Shown piece by piece: positions 53,677 to 62,717 of a DNA stretch of 64,000 nt. This stretch comes from Massilia sp. BSC265 (lineage in GTDB: Bacteria; Pseudomonadota; Gammaproteobacteria; Burkholderiales; Burkholderiaceae_D): contig NZ_JPXI01000033.1 of NCBI RefSeq assembly GCF_000740675.1, forward strand, positions 186,001 through 250,000. The letters are read 5' to 3'. The number at the start of each line of letters is the position of its first letter. Position 1 is the stretch's first letter. The notes under the pieces are model-generated. The model did not search any database, was not told where the DNA came from, and saw only the letters and a program-made list of their open reading frames with translations. The position numbers and the translations under genes were made by a program.

Positions 53677-56600
53677 ATGCTAGAACCTGCCGCAGTCTCA
53701 GACACGCAACCGACTCCGCCGGGAACGGTTCCCAGCACCGTGCACTTTCCCGTCGTCGGCATCGGCGCCTCGGCCGGCGGGCTGCCTGCCCTGCTGCGCC
53801 TGTTCGAAGGCCTGCCTTCGCTGAACGAAATGGCCTTCGTCGTCATCCTGCACCTGTCGCCGAAGCACCCGAGTTCGGCCGCGGAGATCCTGCAGCGCGC
53901 CACCCGGATGCCGGTCATCCAGGTCACCTCGCGGGTCAAGATCGAGTCTGGCCACATCTACGTCATCGCCCCCAACCTGCATTTGCAGATGCTGGACGGC
54001 ATGCTGGTCGTCGAGGAACTCGAGCGTCCACGCGGCCAGCACGTGGCAATCGACCTGTTCTTCCGCACCCTGGCCCACGTGCACCGCGAGCGCGCCATCG
54101 CGATCGTGCTCTCGGGCACCGGCTCGGACGGCGCCGTCGGCATCACGCGCGTCAAGGAACAGGGGGGCGTGACCATCGTGCAGGCGCCGGGCGACGCCGA
54201 ACACGACGGCATGCCGGCGGCGGCGATCCGCACCGGTGCCGTCGACTTCATCCTGCCGGTGGGCGATATCCCGCAGAAGCTGGTCGACCTGTGGAGCAAC
54301 GCCAGGATCATCCGGCTGCCGATGCCGGCTGATTCCGCCCCGAGCGTCGAAGCCCCGGCCACACCCGACGAACTGGCCCAGGCGGAAGCGGCTTTGCAGG
54401 GCGTCATCGGCGGCCTGCTGGCGGACACCGGCCACGATTTCCGCCACTACAAACGCGCCACTGTCCTGCGCCGCATCGAACGGCGCATGCAGGTGCGCCA
54501 GGTGCACACCCTGCCGGAATACCTCGGGGTTCTGGAGGCCGACGGCAACGAGTACAAGGCGCTGCTCGACGACATGCTGATCGGCGTGACCAATTTCTTC
54601 CGCGACCGCGAAGCCTTCGAGGCGCTCGAACGCGACGTGATCCCGGAGCTGTTCAAGGACAAGCCGCCCTCGGACGAGATCCGCGCCTGGGTCGCCGCCT
54701 GCGCCACCGGCGAGGAAGCCTATTCGCTGGCGATGCTGCTGGCCGACCAGGCGGCCACAATGGAGCATCCACCCAGCTTCCAGGTATTCGCGTCCGACAT
54801 CGATGACAGGGCGATCGACACCGCGCGCTCAGGCAGCTACCCGGCCTCGATCATCACCGACGTGGCGCCGAGCCGCCTGCGCCAGTATTTCAACAAGGAC
54901 GACGACCGTTACCGCACCCGCAAGTCGCTGCGCGACCGCATCCTGTTCGCCTCGCACAACCTGCTGCGCGACCCGCCCTTCTCGCGGCTCGATTTCATCT
55001 CGTGCCGCAACCTGCTGATCTACCTGAACCGCGACGTGCAGATGCGGCTGCTGCAGATCTTCCACTTCGCGCTCAAGCCGGGCGGCTACCTGTTCCTGGG
55101 CAGCTCCGAGTCGGCCGAGTCGGTGTCGGACTTCTTCATCCCGGTGGACAAGAAGAACCGCATCTACCGCGCCCGCGGCGGCGGCCGTTCGATGAACTAC
55201 CAGAGCCCGTCCTCGACCACCTTCGGCGCCCGCATGCCCGAGGTCGCACGACCGCGGAATACCGGCAAGCGCCAGGCCTCGTTCGCCGAACTGCACCAGC
55301 GCGCGCTGTCCATGGTCGCGCCGCCTTCGGTGGTGATCGACCGCGAGGGCAACCTCGTGCACATGTCGGAACAGGCCGGCCGCTTCCTGCGCATGAATGC
55401 CGGCGAGCCCTCGCGCAGCCTGCTCGCGCTGGTCCTGCCGGAATTGCGCCTGGAACTGCGCTCGGCCATGTACCAGGCGATGCAGAACGATGCAGCGATC
55501 GAGTGCCGCCCCGTCGAGCTGCAGCAAGAGGAGCTGGGCACGGTGGCGATGACGGTACGCCCCTGCCGCGACGAGGAATCCGAGACCGACTACCTGCTGG
55601 TGCTGTTCAAGCGCATCGAACCGTCCGCACTCGAGAAGGCGGTGCCGATGCGGCCCGACGGCAGCCACGACGTGGTGCTTGTCCAACTCGAGGCGGAGCT
55701 GCAGCGCAAGCGCGAGCAGCTGCAGGAAACCATCGAGAATTCCGAGATCTCGACCGAGGAGCTGCGCGCCTCCAACGAGGAGCTGCAGGCCATCAACGAA
55801 GAGCTGCGCTCGGCCACCGAAGAACTGGAAACCAGCAAGGAAGAGCTGCAGTCGGTGAACGAGGAACTCATCACCGTCAACTACGAACTCAAGGTCAAGG
55901 TCGAGGAAACCGGCAAGGCCAACGACGACCTGAACAACCTGATCGCCTCGACCGACATCGCCACCATCTTCGTGGACAGCGGCCTGCGCATCAAGCGCTT
56001 CACGCCGCGCGCGGCCGACCTGTTCTCGATCATCGCCTCGGACGTCGGCCGTTCGCTGCTCGACCTGACCCACAGGCTGGACTACGACCAGCTGGCCGAG
56101 GACGTCAGCGCCACCTTCGACACCCTGCGCCTGGTCGAGCGCGAAGTGCGCAGCACCGATGGCCGCTATTACATCGTGCGCCTGCTGCCCTACCGCACCA
56201 ACGAAGACCGCATCGAAGGCGCGGTGATGACCTTCTTCGACATCACGCTGCGGCGCCAGGCCGAGGAACAGGCACGCCTGAGCGAAGCGCGCATGCAGAT
56301 GGTGGCCGACAGCGCCCAGGACTACGCCATCATCACGCTCGATCAGGACGGTCGGATCACCAGCTGGAACAAGGGTGCGCAGACGGTATTCGGCTGGAGC
56401 GCCGACGAGATGATGGGCCGGACAACGGAGCCCCTGTTCGTGCCCGAAGACGTCGAGCGCGGCATCCCCCAGGACGAGCTGCGGCGCGCGCGCGAGGACG
56501 GCCGTGCCGAGGACGAGCGCTGGCACCTGCGCAAGGATGGCACCCGCTTCTTCTGCAGCGGCGTTACCACCCCGCTGGGCGATGGCGAATTCTACGGCTA

Positions 56601-57834
56601 CGCCAAGATCGCGCGCGACACCACGACACGCGCACACCAGGACAACGAACGCCAGCAGGCCCTCAGTCGCGAGACCGAGGGGCGCAGCGATGCCGAGCAC
56701 GCATCCGCGATCAAGGAAGAATTCCTGTCCGTGATGTCGCACGAGCTGCGCCATCCGCTGAACATGATCCACATTAACGTCGAGCTGCTGTCGCGCATGC
56801 CGGAGCTGCGCCAGTCGCCTACCTTCATGCGTGCGGCGGCGATCATCCGCAACTCGGTGATGGCGCAGGCCAAGATCATCGACGACCTGATGGACATGTC
56901 GCGCATCCGCACCGGCAAGCTGTCGCTGACGATGTCGCCGGTGGTGCTCGACGCCGTACTGCAGGGCATCGTGGACGTCATGCGCAACGACCCGGCCACG
57001 CGCGAGCTGCAGATCGACCTGACCGGCAACAGTGGCGGCATGCCGGTGCTGGCCGACCTGGTGCGCATCGAGCAGGCGGTGATGAACCTGCTGAGCAATG
57101 CGGTCAAGTTCACGCCGCCCGGCGGGCGCATCGAGGTGCACCTGGACCGCGAGGAAGGTTTCGTCCGCCTCGACGTGAGCGACAGCGGCCAGGGCATCGC
57201 GCCCGAGTTCCTGTCGCACGTGTTCGACATGTACCGCCAGAGCGCCTCGGCCACCACCCGCTCCAAGTGCGGGCTGGGCATCGGCCTGGCCCTGGTGCGC
57301 GAGATCGTCACGCTGCATGGCGGACGGATCGAGGCGGCCTACGAGGGCGTCGGAAAGGGCGCGCGCTTCAGTATCTGGCTGCCGGTGCTGGACCGTGTTG
57401 CCGGTGCGCTGCCGGGCGAGGCCATCGATGCCGAGGCAAGCATGGTCGGACTGCGCATCCTGCTGGTGGACGACGCGGAGGACATGCTGCAGGTGTTCCA
57501 GTCGCTGCTGGAGGTGAGCGGCGCCGTCGTCTTCGCGGCCTTCAGCGCCGCACAGGGGCTGGAAATCCTCGCCCGCGAAGACGTGGACATCCTGATCTCG
57601 GACATCGCGATGCCCGACATCGACGGCTACGAATTCCTGCGCCGCGTGCACGCCATGCCGAAGTACGCGAAGCTGCCCGCCATCGCCATCACCAGCATGC
57701 GGCGCGATACCGACATCGCCAATGCAAGGGCGGCGGGCTTCTCGGCCCACCTGGGCAAGCCGGTGTCGGTCGAGCGACTGGGGGCGATCGTGCGGGATCT
57801 GCTGCCGTCGCGGACTGCCGCTTCGGCCGGCTGA
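53677..57834 (+). CDS. CheB-CheR-PAS-histidine kinase-receiver fusion protein
   Basis: A 1385-residue cytoplasmic protein. CheB methylesterase (about 22-205) with GIGASAGGLPALLRLFEG, HLSPKHPSSA and GTGSDGAVGI keeps its Ser, His and Asp. CheR methyltransferase (about 230-495) has HYKRATVLRRIERRMQVRQV, ACATGEEAYSLAMLL and FISCRNLLIYLNRDVQMRLL. A PAS-like part, a long coiled coil (about 665-750; EELRASNEELQAINEELRSA) and two PAS domains follow. HisKA is FLSVMSHELRHPLNMIHINV, then HATPase (GLGIGLALVREIV) and a receiver (ILLVDDAEDMLQVFQSLLEV). No chemoreceptors nearby. The CheB and CheR domains may act on the protein itself or on soluble partners. Confidence 0.93.
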   Translation: MLEPAAVSDTQPTPPGTVPSTVHFPVVGIGASAGGLPALLRLFEGLPSLNEMAFVVILHLSPKHPSSAAEILQRATRMPVIQVTSRVKIESGHIYVIAPNLHLQMLDGMLVVEELERPRGQHVAIDLFFRTLAHVHRERAIAIVLSGTGSDGAVGITRVKEQGGVTIVQAPGDAEHDGMPAAAIRTGAVDFILPVGDIPQKLVDLWSNARIIRLPMPADSAPSVEAPATPDELAQAEAALQGVIGGLLADTGHDFRHYKRATVLRRIERRMQVRQVHTLPEYLGVLEADGNEYKALLDDMLIGVTNFFRDREAFEALERDVIPELFKDKPPSDEIRAWVAACATGEEAYSLAMLLADQAATMEHPPSFQVFASDIDDRAIDTARSGSYPASIITDVAPSRLRQYFNKDDDRYRTRKSLRDRILFASHNLLRDPPFSRLDFISCRNLLIYLNRDVQMRLLQIFHFALKPGGYLFLGSSESAESVSDFFIPVDKKNRIYRARGGGRSMNYQSPSSTTFGARMPEVARPRNTGKRQASFAELHQRALSMVAPPSVVIDREGNLVHMSEQAGRFLRMNAGEPSRSLLALVLPELRLELRSAMYQAMQNDAAIECRPVELQQEELGTVAMTVRPCRDEESETDYLLVLFKRIEPSALEKAVPMRPDGSHDVVLVQLEAELQRKREQLQETIENSEISTEELRASNEELQAINEELRSATEELETSKEELQSVNEELITVNYELKVKVEETGKANDDLNNLIASTDIATIFVDSGLRIKRFTPRAADLFSIIASDVGRSLLDLTHRLDYDQLAEDVSATFDTLRLVEREVRSTDGRYYIVRLLPYRTNEDRIEGAVMTFFDITLRRQAEEQARLSEARMQMVADSAQDYAIITLDQDGRITSWNKGAQTVFGWSADEMMGRTTEPLFVPEDVERGIPQDELRRAREDGRAEDERWHLRKDGTRFFCSGVTTPLGDGEFYGYAKIARDTTTRAHQDNERQQALSRETEGRSDAEHASAIKEEFLSVMSHELRHPLNMIHINVELLSRMPELRQSPTFMRAAAIIRNSVMAQAKIIDDLMDMSRIRTGKLSLTMSPVVLDAVLQGIVDVMRNDPATRELQIDLTGNSGGMPVLADLVRIEQAVMNLLSNAVKFTPPGGRIEVHLDREEGFVRLDVSDSGQGIAPEFLSHVFDMYRQSASATTRSKCGLGIGLALVREIVTLHGGRIEAAYEGVGKGARFSIWLPVLDRVAGALPGEAIDAEASMVGLRILLVDDAEDMLQVFQSLLEVSGAVVFAAFSAAQGLEILAREDVDILISDIAMPDIDGYEFLRRVHAMPKYAKLPAIAITSMRRDTDIANARAAGFSAHLGKPVSVERLGAIVRDLLPSRTAASAG

Positions 57835-57848
57835 AGCAGCGGTTTTTC

Positions 57849-57933
57849 GTAGGGTGGGCGTTCAAACAGGGCGAGATCTGCCCGTGCGTGATTTCATCTG
57901 CTACCGCGTGGGCGGGCAAGCCGCCCACCCTAC
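57849..57933. repeat. Palindromic intergenic repeat, copy F (degenerate left arm)
   Basis: Begins GTAGGGTGGGCG but then departs from the family (TTCAAACAGG); the right arm ACCGCGTGGGCGGGCAAGCC with CGCCCACCCTAC is intact. It lies between convergent genes, 14 nt after the kinase stop and 3 nt before the P450 stop. Confidence 0.88.
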
Positions 57934-57936
57934 GAA

Positions 57937-59370
57937 CTACCTCCGCCCGAGCTTGAGCAGCAGAGGTGTTTTCGGCCGCAAGGAAATATTCAGCACCGCC
58001 TCCGGCTCCCCCTGCCCCTCGGCCTTCCCCAGCACGAAGCGCTGCAGCATCATCGCCGCCACCACCGTCATCTCGGCCAGCGCCAGGTGCTGCCCCAGGC
58101 ACACCCGCGGCCCGGTCCCGAAAGGCATGAAGGCCCCGCGCGGGATCGCCGGCGCGCCCAAGCCGAAGCGCTCGGGCCGGAAGGCCTCCGGCTCCGGAAA
58201 CCAGCGCGCGTCCCGGTGCATCAGGAACACCGGAATCATGAACATCGTCCGTGCCGGCATCGTCCAGCCGCCCAGGGTAAAGGCCCGCGTCGAACGCCGG
58301 CTCATCAGGATCGGGGCGGCCGGGTACAGGCGCATGGTCTCGTCCAGGGTCTGCGCCAGGTAAGCGAGCCGGGACAAGGCATCCTCGCTCGGGGTGCCAC
58401 CCTGCAGCACCGCATCCACTTCCTGCCGCGCCTGTTCCTGCGCCTCCGGATTGGCCGCCATGCACCAGGCCCACCAACTCAGGCTGGCGGCTGTCGTCTC
58501 GTGTCCTGCGATGAAAGCCGTCATGCATTCGTCACGCACCGCCACCAGCGGCCAGGCCGCCGGGTCCTGCCGATGCAGCGCCAGGAGGCGGCTCAGCAGA
58601 TCCTGCGGACAAGCCTCGGGGGCCAAGGCCAGGCGGGCCTGGATGTGGCGCTCGACCAGCGCCGTCAGCATGGTCCGCACCTGCCGCTTGCGGCGCTTCC
58701 ACGGCAGCCAGTCGGGCGCGCTGGCGGGCCAGAACATCTCGGCATTGGCGGCCACCAGTGCCTCGTGCATAGCCGTCTCCATGGCGCGTGCTTCGCTGCC
58801 GATCTCGCTAGAAAACATCATGCGCATGATGACGTCCATCGCCAGCGAGGTCAGCGCGCTCTCGACCGGCATTGCCTCTCCCGGCTGCCAGAGCGCCATC
58901 GCCGCGTCTGCCGCCGCCGCGACGGTCGGGACGAAGGCCTTGACCGACTTCGGCGCAAAGGCCGGCTGCAGTGCCTGGCGCTTCGCCGTCCAGGCGCTGC
59001 CTTCCGCGACCAGGACGCTGTTGCCCTGCAGGTAGGCGAATACATCGACCGCGCGTTCCCAACGGATGACGGCGTCGTGCTGGCCGACCAGCAGTTCACG
59101 CACCAGGACCGGATCGCTCACGATGATCTCGTGCTCCGGCCACATGCGCAGGTGGACCACGTCGCCGTAGGCCTGGCGCCAGCTTGCCAGGGCGCCGGGC
59201 AGGTCGCGCGCCATCTGCCGCAGCAGGCCCCAGCCCGTGATGCCCGACGAGGGTCCGGGCGGCCAGGTGCCGGGCGGATGCAGCACTGGCGCGTGGGTAT
59301 CGGAAGCGGGTGGCATGCCACCCGCATGGAATGGACATTGGGAAGCGTTCGGCGTGTTCATGCCGCGCAT
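57937..59370 (-). CDS. Cytochrome P450
   Basis: A P450 of about 477 residues. The I-helix motif is AGHETTAASLSWW, the K-helix ExxR is in LDETMRLYPAAP, and the heme-binding loop is FMPFGTGPRVCLGQHLALAE with the Cys thiolate. PPGPSSGITGWGLLRQMARD is the usual Pro-rich hinge. No membrane anchor is present, so it is soluble. Start uncertain: ATG at 59370 has GGAGG 14 nt ahead, ATG at 59361 lacks one, and ATG at 59418 would leave only 30 nt to the divergent regulator. Its redox partner is not encoded nearby. Substrate unknown. Confidence 0.88.
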   Translation of the reverse strand: MRGMNTPNASQCPFHAGGMPPASDTHAPVLHPPGTWPPGPSSGITGWGLLRQMARDLPGALASWRQAYGDVVHLRMWPEHEIIVSDPVLVRELLVGQHDAVIRWERAVDVFAYLQGNSVLVAEGSAWTAKRQALQPAFAPKSVKAFVPTVAAAADAAMALWQPGEAMPVESALTSLAMDVIMRMMFSSEIGSEARAMETAMHEALVAANAEMFWPASAPDWLPWKRRKRQVRTMLTALVERHIQARLALAPEACPQDLLSRLLALHRQDPAAWPLVAVRDECMTAFIAGHETTAASLSWWAWCMAANPEAQEQARQEVDAVLQGGTPSEDALSRLAYLAQTLDETMRLYPAAPILMSRRSTRAFTLGGWTMPARTMFMIPVFLMHRDARWFPEPEAFRPERFGLGAPAIPRGAFMPFGTGPRVCLGQHLALAEMTVVAAMMLQRFVLGKAEGQGEPEAVLNISLRPKTPLLLKLGRR

Positions 59371-59448
59371 TCTTTGCGGCTTTGCCTCCTGCGTCTTGAA
59401 CGAAAACGACATCGACATGCCAGGAAGGCATGCCTATACTGCTGGCTC

Positions 59449-60378
59449 ATGGCCCCCGACAGTCACGAATTCCTCCGCCCCTGCCCCGACCGCCTGGCAC
59501 GCGGCCCGCGGGCATGCACGGAGGGTAAGTCGCCGCATGACCGCATCCACCTGGCGCCGCCCGCGCTGCAGGGCGCGATGCTGGCGCTGGTCAGCCGCGA
59601 CACGTCCCACCTCGAACTGAGCGACGCCCAGCGGCTGTCGCACTTCCCCGCCTCGCCGATCGTGGTGCTGTCCTGGTTCGACGGCCTCGTCCCCGGACTG
59701 GTGGATCCGCACAGGGACTTCGTCCCGTTCAGTGCGCGCGTGATGATCTCGGGCAGCCACTCTCATCCGGTGACGACATGGTCGCCCACGAGCGGCCGAG
59801 GCTACATGGCATGTTTCGTGCCGGATGCCGTGCCCCGCCTGTTCGGCATCGAGCTCGCGGCCATCCAGGACCGGTTCCTGCCGGCGCACACCGTCCTTGG
59901 CGCCGGCTGGCAGCCCTTCTTCGATGCACTGCTGGGCGCGCCCGACGACACGGCCGCCATGCGGGTGCTGGAAAGCCACCTCGGCAGGCGCTGGCACGCC
60001 GCGGAGGGCCGCAGCCGGGACCGGCCGTCGCTCCGGCAGATAGGGCGCCACTGGGTGCAGCAACTCGCCTGGCAGGCGCACCAGTGGCGCAACACGCACA
60101 GCGCGCGCCAGGTCGAACGCCGCATCAAGTCCTTCAGCGGGCGCTCGCTGCGCGAGTGGCAGTCGCTGGTGCGCACCGAAGGCCTGTTCTTCGCCGCCCG
60201 TGAACGCTACGAGACCGGCCGGCCCTTCGACTGGGCCACGCTCGCGCTGGACGAGGGCTTCTCGGACCAGGCCCACCTGAGCCGCGCCACGCGGCAGATC
60301 TGCGGGTTTCCGCCTACGGAATTTGCCGACCGCTACATCGAGGACGAGTCGTTCTGGATCTACCGGCTGTGGGTCTGA
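59449..60378 (+). CDS. AraC-family transcriptional regulator
   Basis: A 309-residue regulator. The N-terminal part (LSHFPASPIVVLSWFDGLVP, ISGSHSHPVTTWSPTSGRGY) looks like a ligand-binding domain of the DUF6597 type. The C-terminal two-helix-turn-helix domain has SARQVERRIKSFSGRSLREW and ALDEGFSDQAHLSRATRQIC with GFPPTEF, typical of AraC. The ATG at 59449 gives a complete protein; the frame extends far upstream over the P450 gene as a GC-driven shadow. Divergent from the P450 gene, its probable target. Confidence 0.87.
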   Translation: MAPDSHEFLRPCPDRLARGPRACTEGKSPHDRIHLAPPALQGAMLALVSRDTSHLELSDAQRLSHFPASPIVVLSWFDGLVPGLVDPHRDFVPFSARVMISGSHSHPVTTWSPTSGRGYMACFVPDAVPRLFGIELAAIQDRFLPAHTVLGAGWQPFFDALLGAPDDTAAMRVLESHLGRRWHAAEGRSRDRPSLRQIGRHWVQQLAWQAHQWRNTHSARQVERRIKSFSGRSLREWQSLVRTEGLFFAARERYETGRPFDWATLALDEGFSDQAHLSRATRQICGFPPTEFADRYIEDESFWIYRLWV

Positions 60379-60571
60379 AGAGCGGTCCGCCCGGTGTGAA
60401 CTCCGCTCGACTCACTGAACAACAACATACCGGCCACGCGCTCCGATGACGCGCGCGGGTATCACAAGCTCCACGGGTCCGTGGCGCTGATGAGGTGGCA
60501 AACGACGTTCACGACAAGATCCGGAACAAGCAGTCATCCCATCCGGGGTATCGGCCGGAGCGGCTGGCCTG

Positions 60572-61750
60572 CTAGAACAGGTCCAGCTGCCCGCTCGCCT
60601 TCCCTTCCTGCTTGCGGGACGATGGCGCCGGCGGCACCACCAGCGGCTTGCGGAATTGCGAGCCATCCAGCCTGCCGAAGCGCCCGCGGAACTCCCCCAT
60701 TCCCAGCCGGTCCACGGCTTTCGAGAAGCGCTGCCGGATCAGGTCTGCCCAGACGCCCTCGCCATGCATGCGCTTGCCGAAGTCGCTGTCGTAGTCCTTG
60801 CCGCCGCGCAGGTCGCGCACGCGGTTCATCACCCGCTGCGCCCGGTCGGGGAAATGGGCCTGCAGCCATTCCTGGAACAGCGGATTGACCTCGTGCGGCA
60901 GCCGCAGCACCACGTAGTGCGCGCCGATGGCGCCGGCGTCGCGCGCCGCTTCCAGGATGCGTTCGATCTCCGGCTCGGTGACGAAGGGAATGATGGGCGC
61001 CACGCTCACGCTGACCGGAATCCCCGCCTCGGCCAGGGTCCGGATGGTGCGCAGGCGACGTGCCGGCGCCGCCGCGCGCGGCTCCAGCGTGCGCGCGATT
61101 TCCGGGTCGAGCGTGGTCAGGGTGATGGCGGCGCAGGCCTGGTTCGTTTCCGCCATCGGCGCGATCAGGTCGATATCGCGCTCGATCAGCGAGGACTTGG
61201 TGATGAGCCCGACCGGGTGCCGGCATTCGCTCAGCACTTCAAGCACCTGGCGCGTCAGGCGCAGCTCGCGCTCGCAGGGCTGGTAGGCATCGGTGTTGAC
61301 GCCGAGCGCGATGTGCTCGGGCACGTAGCCCGGCTTGGCCAGCTCGCGCCGCAGCAGCTCGGCCGCGTTGACCTTGGCAAACAGGCGGCTCTCGAAGTCC
61401 AGGCCCGGCGACAGGCCGAGGTAGCTGTGGGTCGGCCGCGCGAAGCAGTAGATGCAGCCGTGCTCGCAGCCCCGGTAGGGGTTGAGCGAGACATTGAAGG
61501 GGATGTCGGGCGAGGCGTTGCGCGTCAGGATGGTTTTGGCGTGCTCGTCGGTGACGACCGTCTTCATGGCGGCCGTTTCGTCTTCGTCACGCTCCCAGCC
61601 GTCGTCGAATTCTTCGCGGCCAGTGAGCTCGTAGCGCCCCTGCAGGTTCGATACCGCGCCTCGCCCCTTTCTCGCGGCGAGCGGATGCGGGCCGAGCATG
61701 GGCTGCTCGTCCACGGGATGGCGCTGGCCGGGTTGCGGGCGTTCGGGCAC
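60572..61750 (-). CDS. Radical SAM protein, PA0069/Rv2578c family (SPL-like), with beta-clamp motif
   Basis: A 392-residue radical SAM enzyme related to spore photoproduct lyase. The 4Fe-4S motif is RGCEHGCIYCFARP (Cys95, Cys99, Cys102), followed by LTTLDPEIARTLEPRAAAP and IPVSVSVAPIIPFVTEPEIE in the partial TIM barrel. The last five residues are QLDLF, matching the bacterial beta-sliding-clamp-binding consensus QL[S/D]LF. The start is a GTG at 61750 with GGAG five bases ahead, and a LexA-type box lies 11 nt upstream. Both point to DNA repair or replication under the SOS response. The substrate lesion is unknown. Confidence 0.9.
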   Translation of the reverse strand: MPERPQPGQRHPVDEQPMLGPHPLAARKGRGAVSNLQGRYELTGREEFDDGWERDEDETAAMKTVVTDEHAKTILTRNASPDIPFNVSLNPYRGCEHGCIYCFARPTHSYLGLSPGLDFESRLFAKVNAAELLRRELAKPGYVPEHIALGVNTDAYQPCERELRLTRQVLEVLSECRHPVGLITKSSLIERDIDLIAPMAETNQACAAITLTTLDPEIARTLEPRAAAPARRLRTIRTLAEAGIPVSVSVAPIIPFVTEPEIERILEAARDAGAIGAHYVVLRLPHEVNPLFQEWLQAHFPDRAQRVMNRVRDLRGGKDYDSDFGKRMHGEGVWADLIRQRFSKAVDRLGMGEFRGRFGRLDGSQFRKPLVVPPAPSSRKQEGKASGQLDLF

Positions 61751-61760
61751 GTCGGCTCCA

Positions 61761-61780
61761 TACTGTATGTTTATACAGTA
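61761..61780 (-). promoter_or_regulatory. LexA-type SOS box
   Basis: TACTGTATGTTTATACAGTA contains CTGT-N8-ACAG and differs from the E. coli consensus TACTGTATATATATACAGTA in two central bases. On the minus strand it encloses TATAAA, a possible -10 element. It ends 10 nt before the GTG start of the radical SAM gene and 13 nt after the DTW-domain gene stop. Confidence 0.9.
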
Positions 61781-61793
61781 TGGTACGCCTCTC

Positions 61794-62450
61794 TCAGCCG
61801 GATTTCAAGTCCGCCACGCCGGACGGCACATAGGCGGCTTGTTGCTGCACAAAGCCGTCGAAGGCTTCCAGCAAGGGCCGGAGTGCCGCGTCGCCCCCTT
61901 CCAGCTGGGCCAGCGCCTGCGCGGCCGCTTCCAGCGAGGACAGCTGGTGCGGCGCATGTGCCTTGCGGATCCGGTAATTCGACGGCGCGACATCGCGCAG
62001 CGCCAGCCGCGGCAGCCTTTGCAGGGACGGGTTCAGGTACAGCATCTTGCGGCTCTTGCGCCAGGTCGCGTCCAGCACGACCAGGCGCAGGCGTTCCGCT
62101 GCGATTGCATCGCATGGCGGCGCCGCCGGCAGGCTGGCGGCGCCCGGCGTGTCCGGGTACAGCAGCACCGGCACGCGGCCGTCCGCATGCAGCAGCGCAT
62201 CCAGTTCGGCGCCGTCGAACGCTTCTCCTACCGCCAGCACGCTGCCGGCCACACTGAGGTGCAGCAGGCGCGCACTGTTCTTGGCATTGGCCACTTCGAG
62301 CGGATGCTGCAGGACCAGCAAGGCCGCACGTGCCTGCACAGGCGTGATCCAGCGGCAGATGCAGGCCGACTGCGCCCGCAGGCAGGCCGCGCAGCGCGCG
62401 CGTTGCGGTCTCTCCTCCGGCGCCCACTCGCGCAGCACGTACTTGCTCAT
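61794..62450 (-). CDS. DTW-domain tRNA-uridine aminocarboxypropyltransferase
   Basis: A 218-residue enzyme of the TapT/TrcA type, adding the 3-amino-3-carboxypropyl group from SAM to tRNA uridine (acp3U). The N-terminal zinc-like cysteines are RCAACLRAQSACICRW. The DTW motif appears as LVVLDATWRKSRKMLYLNP, preceded by LVLQHPLEVANAKNSARLLH and LLYPDTPGA. The ATG at 62450 gives normal length; an upstream ATG at 62498 is less likely. It lies upstream of the radical SAM gene on the same strand, but an SOS box separates them. Confidence 0.88.
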   Translation of the reverse strand: MSKYVLREWAPEERPQRARCAACLRAQSACICRWITPVQARAALLVLQHPLEVANAKNSARLLHLSVAGSVLAVGEAFDGAELDALLHADGRVPVLLYPDTPGAASLPAAPPCDAIAAERLRLVVLDATWRKSRKMLYLNPSLQRLPRLALRDVAPSNYRIRKAHAPHQLSSLEAAAQALAQLEGGDAALRPLLEAFDGFVQQQAAYVPSGVADLKSG

Positions 62451-62717
62451 CCGATCATGCCTCGTCTCCCTTGCCTGGTTTGCATGATAACCGTTCACAA
62501 AAAACCCCGTCGGGTGGGGGTTGGCGGTTCGACCGGCTCGGTAAAAACAATCATCGACCGCGATCGCGTGGACACTTTGGCACGCCGCTAAAATTTACCT
62601 TCGGAATTGCCAGATTGAGTATTGCTCTGCCTTTTCTACGTACCTAGAATCAACTTATGCCATGCGGAAATTCTTCCGTGTTTGTTTCACCCGGTACGTA
62701 GTCGAGACAGAGTCACC

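Noticed and set aside
54829..57750. Minus-strand open frame of 973 codons opposite the CheB-CheR kinase
   Set aside because: Low-complexity Val/Ala/His/Gln composition and no domain; the plus strand encodes intact domains throughout.
62502..62521. Hairpin AACCCC/GGGGTT with T-run upstream of the DTW-domain gene, as a terminator
   Set aside because: It lies before that gene on its own strand and no transcript needing termination enters from the right; the stem is short. An attenuator cannot be excluded.
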